Below are positions 34,084 to 43,432 of a stretch of 64,000 bases of DNA, in pieces. The translations under genes were made by a program, and so were the position numbers. The notes under the pieces are model-generated. The model saw nothing but the letters and a program-made list of their open reading frames with translations. It ran no database searches and was not told the origin of the DNA. The stretch's first letter is position 1; each line of letters begins with the position of its first letter. This DNA is from Sphingomonadales bacterium (lineage in GTDB: Bacteria; Pseudomonadota; Alphaproteobacteria; SMXS01), in assembly GCA_022844405.1 (NCBI GenBank), contig JALHLV010000010.1:1-64000 (forward strand), written 5' to 3'.

Positions 34084-34206
34084 GGAACCGCTTCGCGGTC
34101 CCCCTCACCCTGGCCCTCTCCCCGGCGGGGCGAGGGAACGCCGACATCGATTGCCGTCCTCTGTTTTTCTCCTCTCCCCGCCGGGGAGAGGGTAGGGTGA
34201 GGGGGC
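34084..34206. repeat. Dispersed palindromic repeat, partly inverted copy of 20152-20221
   Basis: Left part GGAACCGCTTCGCGGTCCCC continues CTCACCCTGGCCCTCTCCCCGG; the right part CTCTCCCCGCCGGGGAGAGG continues GTAGGGTGAGGGGGCC. It occupies most of the 232-bp gap (34078-34309) and shares the outer sequence with 20152-20221 in reverse orientation. No gene seen. Confidence 0.7.
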
Positions 34207-34309
34207 CTTCGCAAGAGATGCGAGAAACGATTCATTTTGCCCGTTTACCAGCGCAACCTGCCGCTTTATCGTCTGTAACCACACGGTAACAGCGTTGGGG
34301 AGTCGCGGG

Positions 34310-35977
34310 ATGGCGCAGGCGGACATTCTGATCAGGAACGGGCTGATCGTCGACGGGTCGGGCGGCGCGCCCTTCAGGGGCGACGTGGCCATCGCGGACG
34401 GCAGGATCGTCGCCGTCGGCAGCTTTTCCGGCAGCGCGGCGACGACCATCGACGCCGGCGGCAAGGCCGTGGCGCCGGGCTTCATCGACATCCACACCCA
34501 TTACGATCCGCAACTGTGCTGGGACCGGCTGGCGACGCCGTCGCTGGAGCATGGCTGCACCACGGTGGTGATCGGCAACTGCTCGCTGTCGGTGGCGCCG
34601 ATCCGCGACAAGGCGGCGGCGAAGAAGCTGGTCAGCATGTTCCGGGTGATCGAGGACATCGGCGACGCCACCTTCGAGGCAGGCGTGCCGTGGTCGTGGG
34701 AGAGCTTCCCCGATTATCTCGACTACATCCGCAAGGGCCTGGGCATCAATGTGGGCGCGCTGGTCGGCCATTCGGTGCTGCGCATCTACGTCATGGGCGA
34801 GGCGGCGCAGGAGCGCGTCGCCACCGACGCGGAGATCGCCGAGATGGTGCGCCTGCTGAAGGAGGCCATGGCGGCGGGCGCCATCGGCCTGTCGACCTCC
34901 TATGTGGACATCGACGAGAACATGAAGCCCGTGCCGAGCCGCTTCGCCGACATGCGCGAGAAGCTGGCGCTGGCGCAGGCCATGGCCGACACCGGCCGCG
35001 GCGTGATGCAGACCGTGCCGTTCTTCCTCGATCCGGTGAAGCAGATCGAGTGCATCGACGAGCTGGCCCAGATCTCGCGCGAGACCGGCGTGATGTGCAC
35101 CCTGGCGCCCATCGTCTACAGCCCCATGGGCACGCTGTGGCAGGATTCGCTGGATCGCCTCACGCAAGTGCGCGCGGGCGGCGCCAACGTCTACGGCCAG
35201 TCCATGCCGCGGCCGTTCGACCTCAACATGCGGCTGTCGGAGAACTCGTTCCTGCTGCTGTCGATGCCGGCCTGGGCCAAGGCGCTGAAGATGCCGCTGC
35301 AGGACCGGCTGGCCTATTTCTCGGATCCCGCCACCCAGGAAATTCTCATCAAGGAGATGAGCGCCGGCCCGATCATGGCCGCCTTCGGCGCGCTGCGCGT
35401 GGGCCGGGTCACCCATCCGGACAACAAGCCCTTCGAGGGCCGGGGGCTGCACGAGGTGGCGAACGAGCTGGGCGTGCCGATGCCGCGGGCGATGATCGAC
35501 ATCGCCCTGCGCGACGATCTCGACGCCGAGTTCCAGCTGGTCGGCGCGATCCACGGCGACGAGAACTTCGTCGCCAAGATCCTCGACCATCCGGCCTGCC
35601 TGGTCGGCGCGTCGGACGCGGGTGCCCACATCGCCCAGTTCTGCGGCGCGGGCGACACCTGCTACATGCTGTCGCGCCATGTCCGCGACCGGGGCGACAT
35701 GACGCTGGAACGCGCCGTCCACCGCATGACCAAGGAGGTGGCCGACGCCTGGGGGATCGCCGACCGGGGCCTGCTGAAGCCCGGCATGGCCGCCGACATC
35801 GTGGTGTTCGATCCGGCGACCATCGACCGGGGCGAGGAAGTCTTCGTCCATGACGTGCCCGGGAACGCCAACCGCTACATCCGCCATCCGGCCGGCATCG
35901 ACACGGTGATCGTCAACGGCCAGGTGACGGTGAACCGCGGCGCCTACACCGACGCGCGCGCCGGGCTGATCGTCTAG
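34310..35977 (+). CDS. N-acyl-D-amino-acid deacylase family amidohydrolase
   Basis: 555 residues. The N-terminal strand MAQADILIRNGLIVDGSGGAP, the metal segment GFIDIHTHYDPQL (two His), VVIGNCSLSVAP, LVGHSVLRIYVMGEAAQ and SDAGAHIAQFCGAG, plus the C-terminal MAADIVVFDP, are the blocks of the D-aminoacylase group. It would hydrolyse N-acyl-D-amino acids, but many members act on other amides. ATG 34310 has TTGGGGAG upstream. Confidence 0.83.
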   Translation: MAQADILIRNGLIVDGSGGAPFRGDVAIADGRIVAVGSFSGSAATTIDAGGKAVAPGFIDIHTHYDPQLCWDRLATPSLEHGCTTVVIGNCSLSVAPIRDKAAAKKLVSMFRVIEDIGDATFEAGVPWSWESFPDYLDYIRKGLGINVGALVGHSVLRIYVMGEAAQERVATDAEIAEMVRLLKEAMAAGAIGLSTSYVDIDENMKPVPSRFADMREKLALAQAMADTGRGVMQTVPFFLDPVKQIECIDELAQISRETGVMCTLAPIVYSPMGTLWQDSLDRLTQVRAGGANVYGQSMPRPFDLNMRLSENSFLLLSMPAWAKALKMPLQDRLAYFSDPATQEILIKEMSAGPIMAAFGALRVGRVTHPDNKPFEGRGLHEVANELGVPMPRAMIDIALRDDLDAEFQLVGAIHGDENFVAKILDHPACLVGASDAGAHIAQFCGAGDTCYMLSRHVRDRGDMTLERAVHRMTKEVADAWGIADRGLLKPGMAADIVVFDPATIDRGEEVFVHDVPGNANRYIRHPAGIDTVIVNGQVTVNRGAYTDARAGLIV

Positions 35978-36101
35978 CAAGGCACGCGGCGGAGGCGCTG
36001 TCAGAAAAAGTTCACTGGCAACTCCTGGCCCGTTTCGAAACCATGGCCTGGGAGCGGCGGCTGCGCGGGCGGCATGCCGACCTATTGCCATGAGGATGAC
36101 C

Positions 36102-36626
36102 ATGCCCAAAGACGGCGTCTATGACGTGCTGTTCCTGTGCACCCGCAATTCGGTGCGCAGCATCATCGCCGAGGCGATCCTCAACAAGCTGGGTCAGGGC
36201 AAATTCAAAGGCTACAGCGCGGGTACCAAGCCCAAGGGATCCGTCGACCCGCGCGCCCTCAACCTGCTGCGGCAGATGAAGCATCCCGTCGAAGGACTGC
36301 GCTCCAAGTCGATCGACGAGTTCAGCGGGCCGGACGCACAGGCGTTCGACTTCATTATCACCCTGTCCGATCCCACCGATGGCGAGCCCGCGCCGCAGTT
36401 GCCCGGTCACCCGGTGACCGCCCAGTGGACTTTCCCGGATCCGTCGCGCTTCGAGACTGGCGAGCACAACGAGGCCGAGATCGCCGCCGAGTTCGCCGAG
36501 ACCTACAAGGACATCAACGTGCTGCTGTCCACCTTCGTCAGCCTGCCGCACGCTTCGCTCGACCGGCTGAGCCTGGAGGACAAGGTGGGCGAGATGACCG
36601 CCCAGCACGCCTCGCGCAAAGGCTAG
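36102..36626 (+). CDS. Low-molecular-weight phosphotyrosine-phosphatase-like protein / arsenate reductase ArsC
   Basis: 174 residues from ATG 36102, chosen because GAGG at 36092-36095 fits as its RBS; ATGs at 36090 and 36096 are alternatives. The P-loop CTRNSVRS (C13-x5-R19) and the general acid in FPDPSRFE (Asp) are present. The thioredoxin-dependent ArsC class uses a similar fold with extra Cys; here the further Cys residues of the Bacillus type are not evident, so a phosphatase or glutaredoxin-type ArsC is about equally likely. It runs into maoC-like gene by 4 bp. Confidence 0.78.
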   Translation: MPKDGVYDVLFLCTRNSVRSIIAEAILNKLGQGKFKGYSAGTKPKGSVDPRALNLLRQMKHPVEGLRSKSIDEFSGPDAQAFDFIITLSDPTDGEPAPQLPGHPVTAQWTFPDPSRFETGEHNEAEIAAEFAETYKDINVLLSTFVSLPHASLDRLSLEDKVGEMTAQHASRKG

Positions 36627-37081
36627 GCGGCCACCGGCCGCTTGTGGACCAGGCTGTCGCCGAGGAAGTGGAAGACGGCCTCGCCGGCGTCGTTGCGCAG
36701 CTCGTGGCGAATGGTGACGCGGCCGATGTCGGTGCGCTTCTTCCACGGCCGCTTTTCCAGGATCTCGGCCCAGGCACGCACCCGGTCGCCGGGCCTCAGC
36801 GGCTTGCGCCAGCGCACCTGGTCCCAGCCGATGCCGCAAACCCAATGCACGTCGCCGAACACCTGGTGATCCAGCAGCCGCCAGATCGCCGCCGTGTAGA
36901 TGCCGCTGGCGCTGAGGCCCTCGAACACCGGATGGCCGGCGGCCAGCGCCTCGTCGTTGTGGAACCATTGCGGGTCATAGCGCGAGGCGAAGGCGATCAT
37001 CGCGTCCCGCTCCAGCGTGAACGGTTCGGATTCGACGGTTTCACCCACCGCCAGATCCTCGAAATACCGCCATTCCGTCAT
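36623..37081 (-). CDS. MaoC-family acyl-CoA hydratase
   Basis: 152 residues, hot-dog fold. The hydratase motif FASRYDPQWFHND supplies D36 and H41, which match the catalytic Asp/His of (R)-specific enoyl-CoA hydratases. The C-terminal half WRKPLRPGDRVRAWAEILEKRPW and FHFLGDSLVHKRP follow. Hydrates trans-2-enoyl-CoA, either for PHA supply or for fatty-acid breakdown. Ends 4 bp inside the convergent ArsC-like gene. ATG 37081. Confidence 0.87.
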   Translation of the reverse strand: MTEWRYFEDLAVGETVESEPFTLERDAMIAFASRYDPQWFHNDEALAAGHPVFEGLSASGIYTAAIWRLLDHQVFGDVHWVCGIGWDQVRWRKPLRPGDRVRAWAEILEKRPWKKRTDIGRVTIRHELRNDAGEAVFHFLGDSLVHKRPVAA

Positions 37082-37177
37082 GGCCTTCGCCTTCCCCTGC
37101 CGCTACGTTTACGCCCTGGTATGTAGACCTATTGTCGCCGATGCCACAACGGCCGCGCCCGCGGGGAGGGGCGCTCG

Positions 37178-38419
37178 ATGAATTACCTGGCCTTCATCCT
37201 GTCGAACCCGCGCTTCCTGGCATACGGGTTCATGATGCTGTTCTTTTCCGGCTTCGGGCAGACCTACTATTTCGGCCCCTACACGGATTCGGTGCGCCAG
37301 TCGTTCAACCTGAGCCATGGCGACATCGGCCTGCTGTTCTCGCTGGCCACGGGCCTGGCCGGCCTGCTGATGATGTGGGCCGGGCGCAAGATAGACGACA
37401 TGGACCTGCGCACCTTCACCTTCCTGATCTGCGTGACCCTGATCGCCGGCTGCTTCTCCATGTCGACGGCCAATTCCATCCCGACCCTGATGCTGGGGTT
37501 CTTTCTGCTGCGCATCTCGGGGCAGGGCCTGATGATGCAGGCCTCGTTCACCTCCATGGCGCGCTATTTCGACAAGGAGCGCGGCAAGGCGATCTCGGTC
37601 GCGTCGTTCGGCATGGCGCTCGCCCAGGCGACCTTCCCGGTGTTGGCCAAGACGCTCAACAGCGAGTTCGGCTGGCGCGACGCCTGGCACTGGAGCGCCC
37701 TGTTCCTGACCGTCACCCTGATTCCAATGATGCTGTGGCTGCTGGTCGGCCACAAGGAACGGCACGCGGCGTTCCTGCGCGACAACGAGGAAGGCCAGCC
37801 TGGGGCGCAGCGGAAGTCCGGCTGGACGCGCCGCGTGCTGCTGCGCGACATCCGCTTCTACCTGATGTTCCCGTCGGCCATGACCATGCCGTTCATCCTC
37901 ACCGGCTTCATCTTCCACCAGCAGCACGTCGCGCGCCTGCAGGACTGGCCGCTGGGCCTGCAGCCCAAGGCGTTCATCGCCTTCGCGGGCGTCGCCTTCG
38001 TCTGTTCAGTCATCGCCGGGCCGCTGGTCGACCGGGTCGGCGCGCGCAAGATGATTGCGTGGAACACGCTGCCCTTCATGGCGGGCATGGTGGCGCTTGC
38101 CGTCACCAGCCATCCGATCGCCGCCTGGCTCTATCTGGGCCTGTCGGGAATCACGCTGGGCTTCGGCATTCCGGCGGGCACGGCGTTCTGGACCGAGATG
38201 TACGGCCCGCGCCATGTGGGGTCGGTACGCGCGATCATGAGCAGTTTCGGCATGCTGGCCACGGCGCTGTCGCCCTATGTCATGGGCCTCGCCTTCGACC
38301 ACGGCGCCTCGGTCAGCCTGCTCGCCTGGCTGAGCGCCGCCTATCTGGGATCGAGCGCCGTGCTGGTCTGGCTGGTGGTGTACAAATACTGGGAACAACC
38401 TCACCTGGAGAGGACATGA
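37178..38419 (+). CDS. MFS transporter
   Basis: 413 residues, 12 predicted transmembrane helices. The N-half loop has AGRKIDDMDLRTFTF (signature-like between helices 2 and 3), later RYFDKERGKAISVASFGMALAQA and MYGPRHVGSVRAIMSS. GGGGAGGG precedes ATG 37178. The substrate is unknown. Its stop TGA is embedded in the start ATG of the next gene, an isomerase, so the two are translationally coupled; the transporter may import the isomerase's substrate. Confidence 0.85.
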   Translation: MNYLAFILSNPRFLAYGFMMLFFSGFGQTYYFGPYTDSVRQSFNLSHGDIGLLFSLATGLAGLLMMWAGRKIDDMDLRTFTFLICVTLIAGCFSMSTANSIPTLMLGFFLLRISGQGLMMQASFTSMARYFDKERGKAISVASFGMALAQATFPVLAKTLNSEFGWRDAWHWSALFLTVTLIPMMLWLLVGHKERHAAFLRDNEEGQPGAQRKSGWTRRVLLRDIRFYLMFPSAMTMPFILTGFIFHQQHVARLQDWPLGLQPKAFIAFAGVAFVCSVIAGPLVDRVGARKMIAWNTLPFMAGMVALAVTSHPIAAWLYLGLSGITLGFGIPAGTAFWTEMYGPRHVGSVRAIMSSFGMLATALSPYVMGLAFDHGASVSLLAWLSAAYLGSSAVLVWLVVYKYWEQPHLERT

Positions 38420-39027
38420 TGATCAGGTTCGAGTTCTTCTTCGACTGCTCCAGCCCGTGGACCTATCTGGGCTTCGTCAACATCCAGCCGATCGCCGCCG
38501 AGTTCGGTGTCGACATCGAATGGAAGCCGATCCTGGTGGGCGGCATCTTCAACGCGGTCAACGACAGCGTCTACCGCAACCGGGAAAATCCGGTGCCTGC
38601 CAAGGCGACGTATTCGCGCAAGGACCTGTATGACTGGGCGCGGGTCGCGGGCATCGAGATCAACTGGCCGAGCATCTTCCCGATCAACAGCGTCAAGGCG
38701 ATGCGCGGCTGCTTCATCGCCGCCGGGGACGGCAGGCTGGTACCGTTCGCGACCCGCGTGTTCCACGCCTATTGGGGCGAGAACCGGGACATAAACGACG
38801 ACGCGGTGCTGGCCGACATCGTCGCCGAAACCGGCCTGGACCGCGCCCGATTCTTCGACGGCATCGCCCGGCAGGAGATCAAGGACCGGCTGAAGGCCAA
38901 CACCCAGGACGTCATCGACCGGGGCGGCTTCGGCTCGCCCACCATGTTCGTGAACGGCACCGACATGTATTTCGGCAACGACCGTCTGCCGCTGGTACGC
39001 GCCGCGTTCGAGCGGCTTACGCGATAA
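38416..39027 (+). CDS. 2-hydroxychromene-2-carboxylate isomerase-like DsbA-family protein
   Basis: 203 residues of the kappa-class GST/DsbA-like fold. MIRFEFFFDCSSPWTYLG near the N terminus carries the active-site Ser (SSPW), with WKPILVGGIFNAV and GGFGSPTMFVNGTDMYFGNDRL near the C terminus. The known reaction isomerises 2-hydroxychromene-2-carboxylate in naphthalene breakdown, using glutathione. No other naphthalene gene is present. ATG 38416 (or 38419) overlaps the transporter stop. Confidence 0.85.
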   Translation: MMIRFEFFFDCSSPWTYLGFVNIQPIAAEFGVDIEWKPILVGGIFNAVNDSVYRNRENPVPAKATYSRKDLYDWARVAGIEINWPSIFPINSVKAMRGCFIAAGDGRLVPFATRVFHAYWGENRDINDDAVLADIVAETGLDRARFFDGIARQEIKDRLKANTQDVIDRGGFGSPTMFVNGTDMYFGNDRLPLVRAAFERLTR

Positions 39028-39460
39028 CCAGGCCGTCGCCCTCGATCCGCTTCATCGCCTCGAAGAACGACGGCATCACCGGCACCGGGCGGTGGGTGGC
39101 GAGGTCGGCGCAGACCATCACCGTCTCGCCCGAGGCGAGCAGGTCGTCGGCGTCGGCGGCATGGATCTCGAACAGGTTGGTGACGCTGGTGCGGCCGACG
39201 CGCGCGGCGCGGACGCAGACGTCGACCTGCTGGTCGAACACCAGCGGCTGGCGGTATTCCACCACCGACCTGACGAGGTGGAAGTCGAGGCCCGAGCGCG
39301 CCACTTCGCCTTTGTAGTCGTAGCCCATGGCGCGCATGTACTCGGTGTGGGCCACGTCGAAATAGGTCAGGTAGTGGGCGTTGAACACCACGCCCTGCGC
39401 GTCGACCTCGGCGTAGCGGGTGCGGATGCGGTGGAAGAATTTGAAGTCCTGACGCGCCAT
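39017..39460 (-). CDS. 4-hydroxybenzoyl-CoA-thioesterase-family acyl-CoA thioesterase
   Basis: 147 residues, hot-dog fold of the YbgC/4HBT family. The segment RYAEVDAQGVVFNAHYLTYFD contains the catalytic-type Asp (D20). The long helix after residue 30, VRAARVGRTSVTNLFEIH and the C-terminal VPVMPSFFEAMKRIEG follow. Hydrolyses an aromatic or short-chain acyl-CoA. It overlaps the convergent isomerase by 11 bp. ATG 39460. Confidence 0.88.
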   Translation of the reverse strand: MARQDFKFFHRIRTRYAEVDAQGVVFNAHYLTYFDVAHTEYMRAMGYDYKGEVARSGLDFHLVRSVVEYRQPLVFDQQVDVCVRAARVGRTSVTNLFEIHAADADDLLASGETVMVCADLATHRPVPVMPSFFEAMKRIEGDGLVIA

Positions 39461-39544
39461 GTCCGGCACTTTCGAACATGCGCCTTCCTGGCGCAACCCG
39501 GATCGGCACGGTTGTGACTGTGCATCGCCGGGCGCACTGCTACT

Positions 39545-40984
39545 ATGGCCCGAACAACCAACCGGAGGAGCCTGGTGCTCGAGCAGCAGATCGGCGTCGT
39601 CCTCGACAGGCAACGGCGCGCGTTTCTCGATCAAGGCGCACCCGACCTCAAGGAACGTCTCGCGCAGCTGGATGCGCTGGATGACCTGATCCGGCAGAAC
39701 CACGTCCGGATGGCCGAGGCGCTGAGCGCGGACTTCGGCAGCCGCAGCCCGCACGAGACCATGCTGGCCGAAGCGCTGGGATCGCTGATGGTGATGCGCC
39801 ACACCCGCAAGCACCTGCCGCGATGGATCAAGCCGCGCGCCGTGCCGCTGAACCGATTGCAACAGCCCTTCGCACGGGCCTATGTGAACTACCAGCCGCT
39901 GGGCGTGATCGGCGTCATGGCGCCATGGAACTATCCGTACAAGCTGTGCCTCGTGCCACTCGCCCAGGCGCTGGCCGCGGGCAACCGGGTGATGATCAAG
40001 CCGTCCGAGCTGACGCCGGCGGCCTCGGCGCTCATGAAGGAGCTGCTCGCCCGGGCGTTCGACGAGGACCGCGTCGCGGTGATCAATGGCGGTCCCGACG
40101 TGGCGGCCGCCTTCGCCCGCCAGAAGTTCGACCACCTGATGTTCACCGGATCGACGGCCACGGGCCGGCTGGTGATGAAGGCCGCCGCCGAGAACCTCGT
40201 GCCGGTGACGCTGGAGATGGGCGGCAAGTCGCCGGTCATCATCGGCGGCGGTTGCGACATGGCCAAGGCGGCGGGCGCCATCGCCTTCGGCAAGCTGATC
40301 AACGCCGGCCAGACCTGCATCGCCCCCGACTACGGCTTCGTGCCCGAAGGCCGCATGGACGCCTTCGCCGCCGCCTTCGCCGGCCAGGTGACCGCCATGT
40401 ACCCGTCGCTGGCGGCCAATTCGGATTACACCTCCATCGTCTCCGACCAGCACTATGCGCGCCTGCAGGCGCTGGTGGCGGACGCCCGCGACAAGGGCGC
40501 CGAGATCGTCGAGATCAACCCGTCGAACGAGGCGCTGGGCAACCGGCGCAAGATCGCGCCGACGCTGATCCTGCAGGCGACCGACGACATGGCGGTGATG
40601 CAGGAGGAGGTGTTCGGCCCGCTACTGCCGCTGAAGTCCTACCGGTCGATCGACGAGGTCATCGGCTACATCAACGCCCGCGACCGGCCGCTGGCGCTCT
40701 ATCACTTCACCAATGACACCGCCGAGAAGCACGCGGTGCTGAACCGCACCCTGTCGGGCGGCGTCACCATCAACGACACCATGCTGCACGTGGCGATCGA
40801 GGACCTGCCGTTCGGCGGCGTCGGCGCCAGCGGCATCGGCGCCTATCACGGCGAGGCCGGGTTCCGCAGCTTCAGCCACGCCCGCTCGGTGCTGGAGCAG
40901 GGGCGCATCGCCTTCAACAAGGCGGCGTGGCCACCCTTCGGCACCCGCATCGAGCGCATCGCCCGGTTCCTGATCGGCCGGTGA
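39545..40984 (+). CDS. Coniferyl-aldehyde-dehydrogenase-type ALDH
   Basis: 479 residues. The ALDH core has VIGVMAPWNYPYKLCLVPLAQALAAGN, LEMGGKSPVIIG with the general base Glu, and the nucleophile Cys in NAGQTCIAPDYGFVPEG. The YHFTNDTAEKHAVLNRTLSGG and INDTMLHVAIEDLPFGGVGASGIG segments are characteristic of the coniferyl aldehyde dehydrogenase branch. It probably oxidises aromatic or long-chain aldehydes. ATG 39545. Confidence 0.88.
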   Translation: MARTTNRRSLVLEQQIGVVLDRQRRAFLDQGAPDLKERLAQLDALDDLIRQNHVRMAEALSADFGSRSPHETMLAEALGSLMVMRHTRKHLPRWIKPRAVPLNRLQQPFARAYVNYQPLGVIGVMAPWNYPYKLCLVPLAQALAAGNRVMIKPSELTPAASALMKELLARAFDEDRVAVINGGPDVAAAFARQKFDHLMFTGSTATGRLVMKAAAENLVPVTLEMGGKSPVIIGGGCDMAKAAGAIAFGKLINAGQTCIAPDYGFVPEGRMDAFAAAFAGQVTAMYPSLAANSDYTSIVSDQHYARLQALVADARDKGAEIVEINPSNEALGNRRKIAPTLILQATDDMAVMQEEVFGPLLPLKSYRSIDEVIGYINARDRPLALYHFTNDTAEKHAVLNRTLSGGVTINDTMLHVAIEDLPFGGVGASGIGAYHGEAGFRSFSHARSVLEQGRIAFNKAAWPPFGTRIERIARFLIGR

Positions 40985-41062
40985 CCGGCGCCGCTCAACC
41001 GGATGACAGGACGGGGAAAACCGGTATGATCGGCTCCCCTACCGTTGGATTCGGAGTGCTTC

Positions 41063-41572
41063 ATGCTGCGGAAGACCGCTCTCATGGCCACCGCCGTCGC
41101 GCTGGCCGCGGCCCAGACCACGCCCGCGTTCGCGCAGGACTGGCGCAACCTCTACGCGGCGCAGGAGAGCGCCCTGGCGGGTGTGCTGGGCGAGGACGAG
41201 GTGGCCGGCATGGCCTATCTGAAGATTCCGTTCGGCGGCCCGGCCCATCTGCGCAAGGCCGACGTGAAATACGGCGTCAACCTGGCGGCCCGTATGCCCG
41301 ACAGCGTCTCGACCACCTATGTCGACACGCGCCGCAACCTGATGTCGCTGGCCGAGCTGAAGTTCACGCCGGACGGCTTCGAGGACCTGCGGGTCAACGG
41401 CCTGAGCGTGCGCGAGACCGAGCAGCGCCTCGCCGCCCGCAGCGAAGGCGAGCCGTCGCCGTGGTGGACCTACGGCCTGATGGCGCTGGCGCTGGGCGTG
41501 GGCGCGGTCATCGTCGTCAGCGCCTCGGACGACGGCTTCTCCGAAGAAGAGGCGCCGGCGGCGGCGCAGTGA
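41063..41572 (+). CDS. Exported protein of unknown function with C-terminal transmembrane segment
   Basis: 169 residues. Sec signal about 1-24 (ending TPAFA-QD). A C-terminal hydrophobic segment (about 133-153, [21 protein letters not shown]) follows a short soluble region with [15 protein letters not shown] and [18 protein letters not shown]; an acidic tail ends it. Probably a periplasm-facing inner-membrane protein. Family not recognised. ATG 41063 (TTG 41045 in frame is less likely). Confidence 0.7.
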   Translation: MLRKTALMATAVALAAAQTTPAFAQDWRNLYAAQESALAGVLGEDEVAGMAYLKIPFGGPAHLRKADVKYGVNLAARMPDSVSTTYVDTRRNLMSLAELKFTPDGFEDLRVNGLSVRETEQRLAARSEGEPSPWWTYGLMALALGVGAVIVVSASDDGFSEEEAPAAAQ

Positions 41573-41601
41573 CGATTCGCGCAACCGGCTTTTTCTGCGT
41601 G

Positions 41602-41630
41602 TTGACAACGCCGGTTGCCGCCCATATGGT
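41602..41630 (+). promoter_or_regulatory. Promoter of rpmJ
   Basis: A perfect -35 TTGACA (41602-41607), 17-bp spacer, then -10 TATGGT (41625-41630), followed by CCGCGCC. The discriminator region matches the tRNA-Val and pntAA promoters. Confidence 0.75.
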
Positions 41631-41672
41631 CCGCGCCTCGAATTCAGCCGCAGTGCGGTCCGGAGCAGAACG

Positions 41673-41798
41673 ATGAAGGTCAAGAACTCACTCAAGTCGC
41701 TGAAGGCGCGCCACCGCGACTGCCGCGTGATCCGCCGCAAGGGCCGCGTCTATGTCATCAACAAGACGCAGCGCCGCTACAAGGCGCGCCAGGGCTGA
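41673..41798 (+). CDS. rpmJ: 50S ribosomal protein L36, zinc-free (YkgO) type
   Basis: 41 residues: [19 protein letters not shown] and onward to YKARQG. This is the type-B L36, which keeps only a single Cys in HRDC and lacks the CxxC zinc ribbon of the type-A form. It is the form commonly found in alphaproteobacteria. Strong promoter upstream and strong terminator downstream make it a single-gene unit. It is shorter than 60 residues and easy to miss. Confidence 0.95.
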   Translation: MKVKNSLKSLKARHRDCRVIRRKGRVYVINKTQRRYKARQG

Positions 41799-41825
41799 TC
41801 CCAGCCCGCTGGCGAAGGAATTCAA

Positions 41826-41859
41826 GGGCCGCGTCCGCAAGACGCGGCCCTTTCCTTTT
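41826..41859 (+). terminator. Rho-independent terminator after rpmJ
   Basis: GGGCCGCGTC (41826-41835), loop CGCAA, GACGCGGCCC (41841-41850), then TTTCCTTTT. It lies just before the end of the convergent pyruvate kinase gene and could serve both. Confidence 0.85.
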
Positions 41860-41869
41860 GGGGCAGCGC

Positions 41870-43294
41870 TCAGTCCTCCTCCAGCACCCTGGCGATGCGT
41901 AGCACGTTGGTGCGGCCGGGGGTGCCGAAGGGCTCGCCGGCGGTGACGACGATGTAGTCGCCGGTGCGGGCGAAGCCCTGCTGCTTGGCGACGCGGCGGG
42001 CCTTGTCGACCATGTCGCCGAAATTGTGCGCATCCTCGCCGACGAAGCTGTGGAGGCCCCAGCCCAGGGTCAGCCGGCGCGCCGTGTCCTGCCGCGGCGT
42101 CAACGCCAGGATGGGCACCGCCGGGCGCTCGCGCGCGGCGCGCAGGGCGGTGGAGCCGGAGCTGGTGTAGGTGACGATGGCCGCCGCCTTGATGGTCTGC
42201 GCCACCTGGCGCGCGGCAGTGGTGATGGCGTCGGCGCTGGTCGCCTCGGGCGTTGGGCGCACCGAATCGATATAGGTGCGGTAGTGCGGATCCTGCTCGA
42301 CCTTGGCGCCGACCCGGTCCATCACCTCGACCGCCTCGATGGGGTAATCGCCGGCGGCGGACTCGGCCGACAGCATGACCGCGTCGGCGCCTTCGAACAC
42401 GGCGTTGGCCACGTCCGACACCTCGGCGCGGGTCGGCACCGGCGACTTGACCATGGAATCGAGCATCTGGGTGGCGACCACCACCAGCTTGCCGCGGCGG
42501 CGGGCGGCGTCGATGATCGTCTTCTGGGCGCCGGGGACGTCCTCGACCGGCATCTCCACGCCCAGGTCGCCGCGCGCCACCATGACCGCGTCGACGATGT
42601 CGGTGATGGCGGCGATGTCCTTCAGCGCCTGCGGCTTTTCGATCTTGGCCAGCAGCCCGGCGCGGCCTGCGATCAGGTCGCGGGCGGCGGCGACGTCGGC
42701 GGCGGTCTGCACGAAGGACTGGGCGATCCAGTCGACGCCGAGATCCAGCGCGAATCGCAGGTCGCGCTTGTCCTTCTCGGTCAACGGCGGCAGCGGCAGC
42801 ACCGCCTCGGGCAGGTTGACGCCCTTGCGGTCGGACAGCAGGCCGCCGACCTCGACCTCGGTCTCCGCGCTGTCGCCGCTGAGTTCCAGCACCTTCAGGC
42901 GGATCTTGCCGTCGTCGAGCAGCAGCCGCTGGCCCCGCTTGAGAGCGGCGAAGATCTCCGGGTGAGGGAGGTGGGCGCGGTTCCCGCCGCCGGGCGACGG
43001 ATCGCCGTCCAGCCGGAAATGATCGCCGTCGCGGAGCATCACCGGCCCGCCGGCGAAGCCGCCGATGCGGAACTTGGGGCCCTGCAGGTCGGCGAGTACG
43101 CCGATGGGTCTGCCGATCGACGCCTCGAGATCGCGGATCGCCTCGTAGAGCGCCGCGATCTGGTCATGGTCGCCGTGGCTCATGTTCAGCCGGAATACGT
43201 CCGCGCCGGCGCTGTAGAGCGCGCCGATCATCTCCGGCGTGTTGCTGGCCGGACCGAGCGTGGCAATGATTCGGATGCTGCGTGAGCGGCGCAT
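41870..43294 (-). CDS. pyk: Pyruvate kinase
   Basis: 474 residues. It starts with RSIRIIATLGPASNTPEMI, then FRLNMSHGDHDQ, VLADLQGPKFRIG, AKIEKPQAL, MVARGDLGVEMP (active site) and ATQMLDSM, with the C-terminal domain ITTAARQVAQ and TYTSSGSTALRAARERP. It converts PEP and ADP to pyruvate and ATP. ATG 43294 was chosen over ATG 43312 because GGGGGAAG lies about nine bases upstream of it. It ends just after the rpmJ terminator. Confidence 0.93.
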   Translation of the reverse strand: MRRSRSIRIIATLGPASNTPEMIGALYSAGADVFRLNMSHGDHDQIAALYEAIRDLEASIGRPIGVLADLQGPKFRIGGFAGGPVMLRDGDHFRLDGDPSPGGGNRAHLPHPEIFAALKRGQRLLLDDGKIRLKVLELSGDSAETEVEVGGLLSDRKGVNLPEAVLPLPPLTEKDKRDLRFALDLGVDWIAQSFVQTAADVAAARDLIAGRAGLLAKIEKPQALKDIAAITDIVDAVMVARGDLGVEMPVEDVPGAQKTIIDAARRRGKLVVVATQMLDSMVKSPVPTRAEVSDVANAVFEGADAVMLSAESAAGDYPIEAVEVMDRVGAKVEQDPHYRTYIDSVRPTPEATSADAITTAARQVAQTIKAAAIVTYTSSGSTALRAARERPAVPILALTPRQDTARRLTLGWGLHSFVGEDAHNFGDMVDKARRVAKQQGFARTGDYIVVTAGEPFGTPGRTNVLRIARVLEED

Positions 43295-43432
43295 TTTCGG
43301 CACTTCCCCCATGGCGTCTTGGCGACCGGAGTAGCATACCGGCGGCGGCGGGGCCACGCGCGAAAACCTCTGGAAGCATCGCGCGCCATGCGGCAAACGG
43401 ATACAGTGCCGCACACCCGACGACGAGGTCCC

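Noticed and set aside
36012-36968. Minus-strand frame opposite the ArsC-like gene
   Set aside because: The ArsC-like P-loop on the plus strand and the MaoC motif on the minus strand in another frame account for this region.
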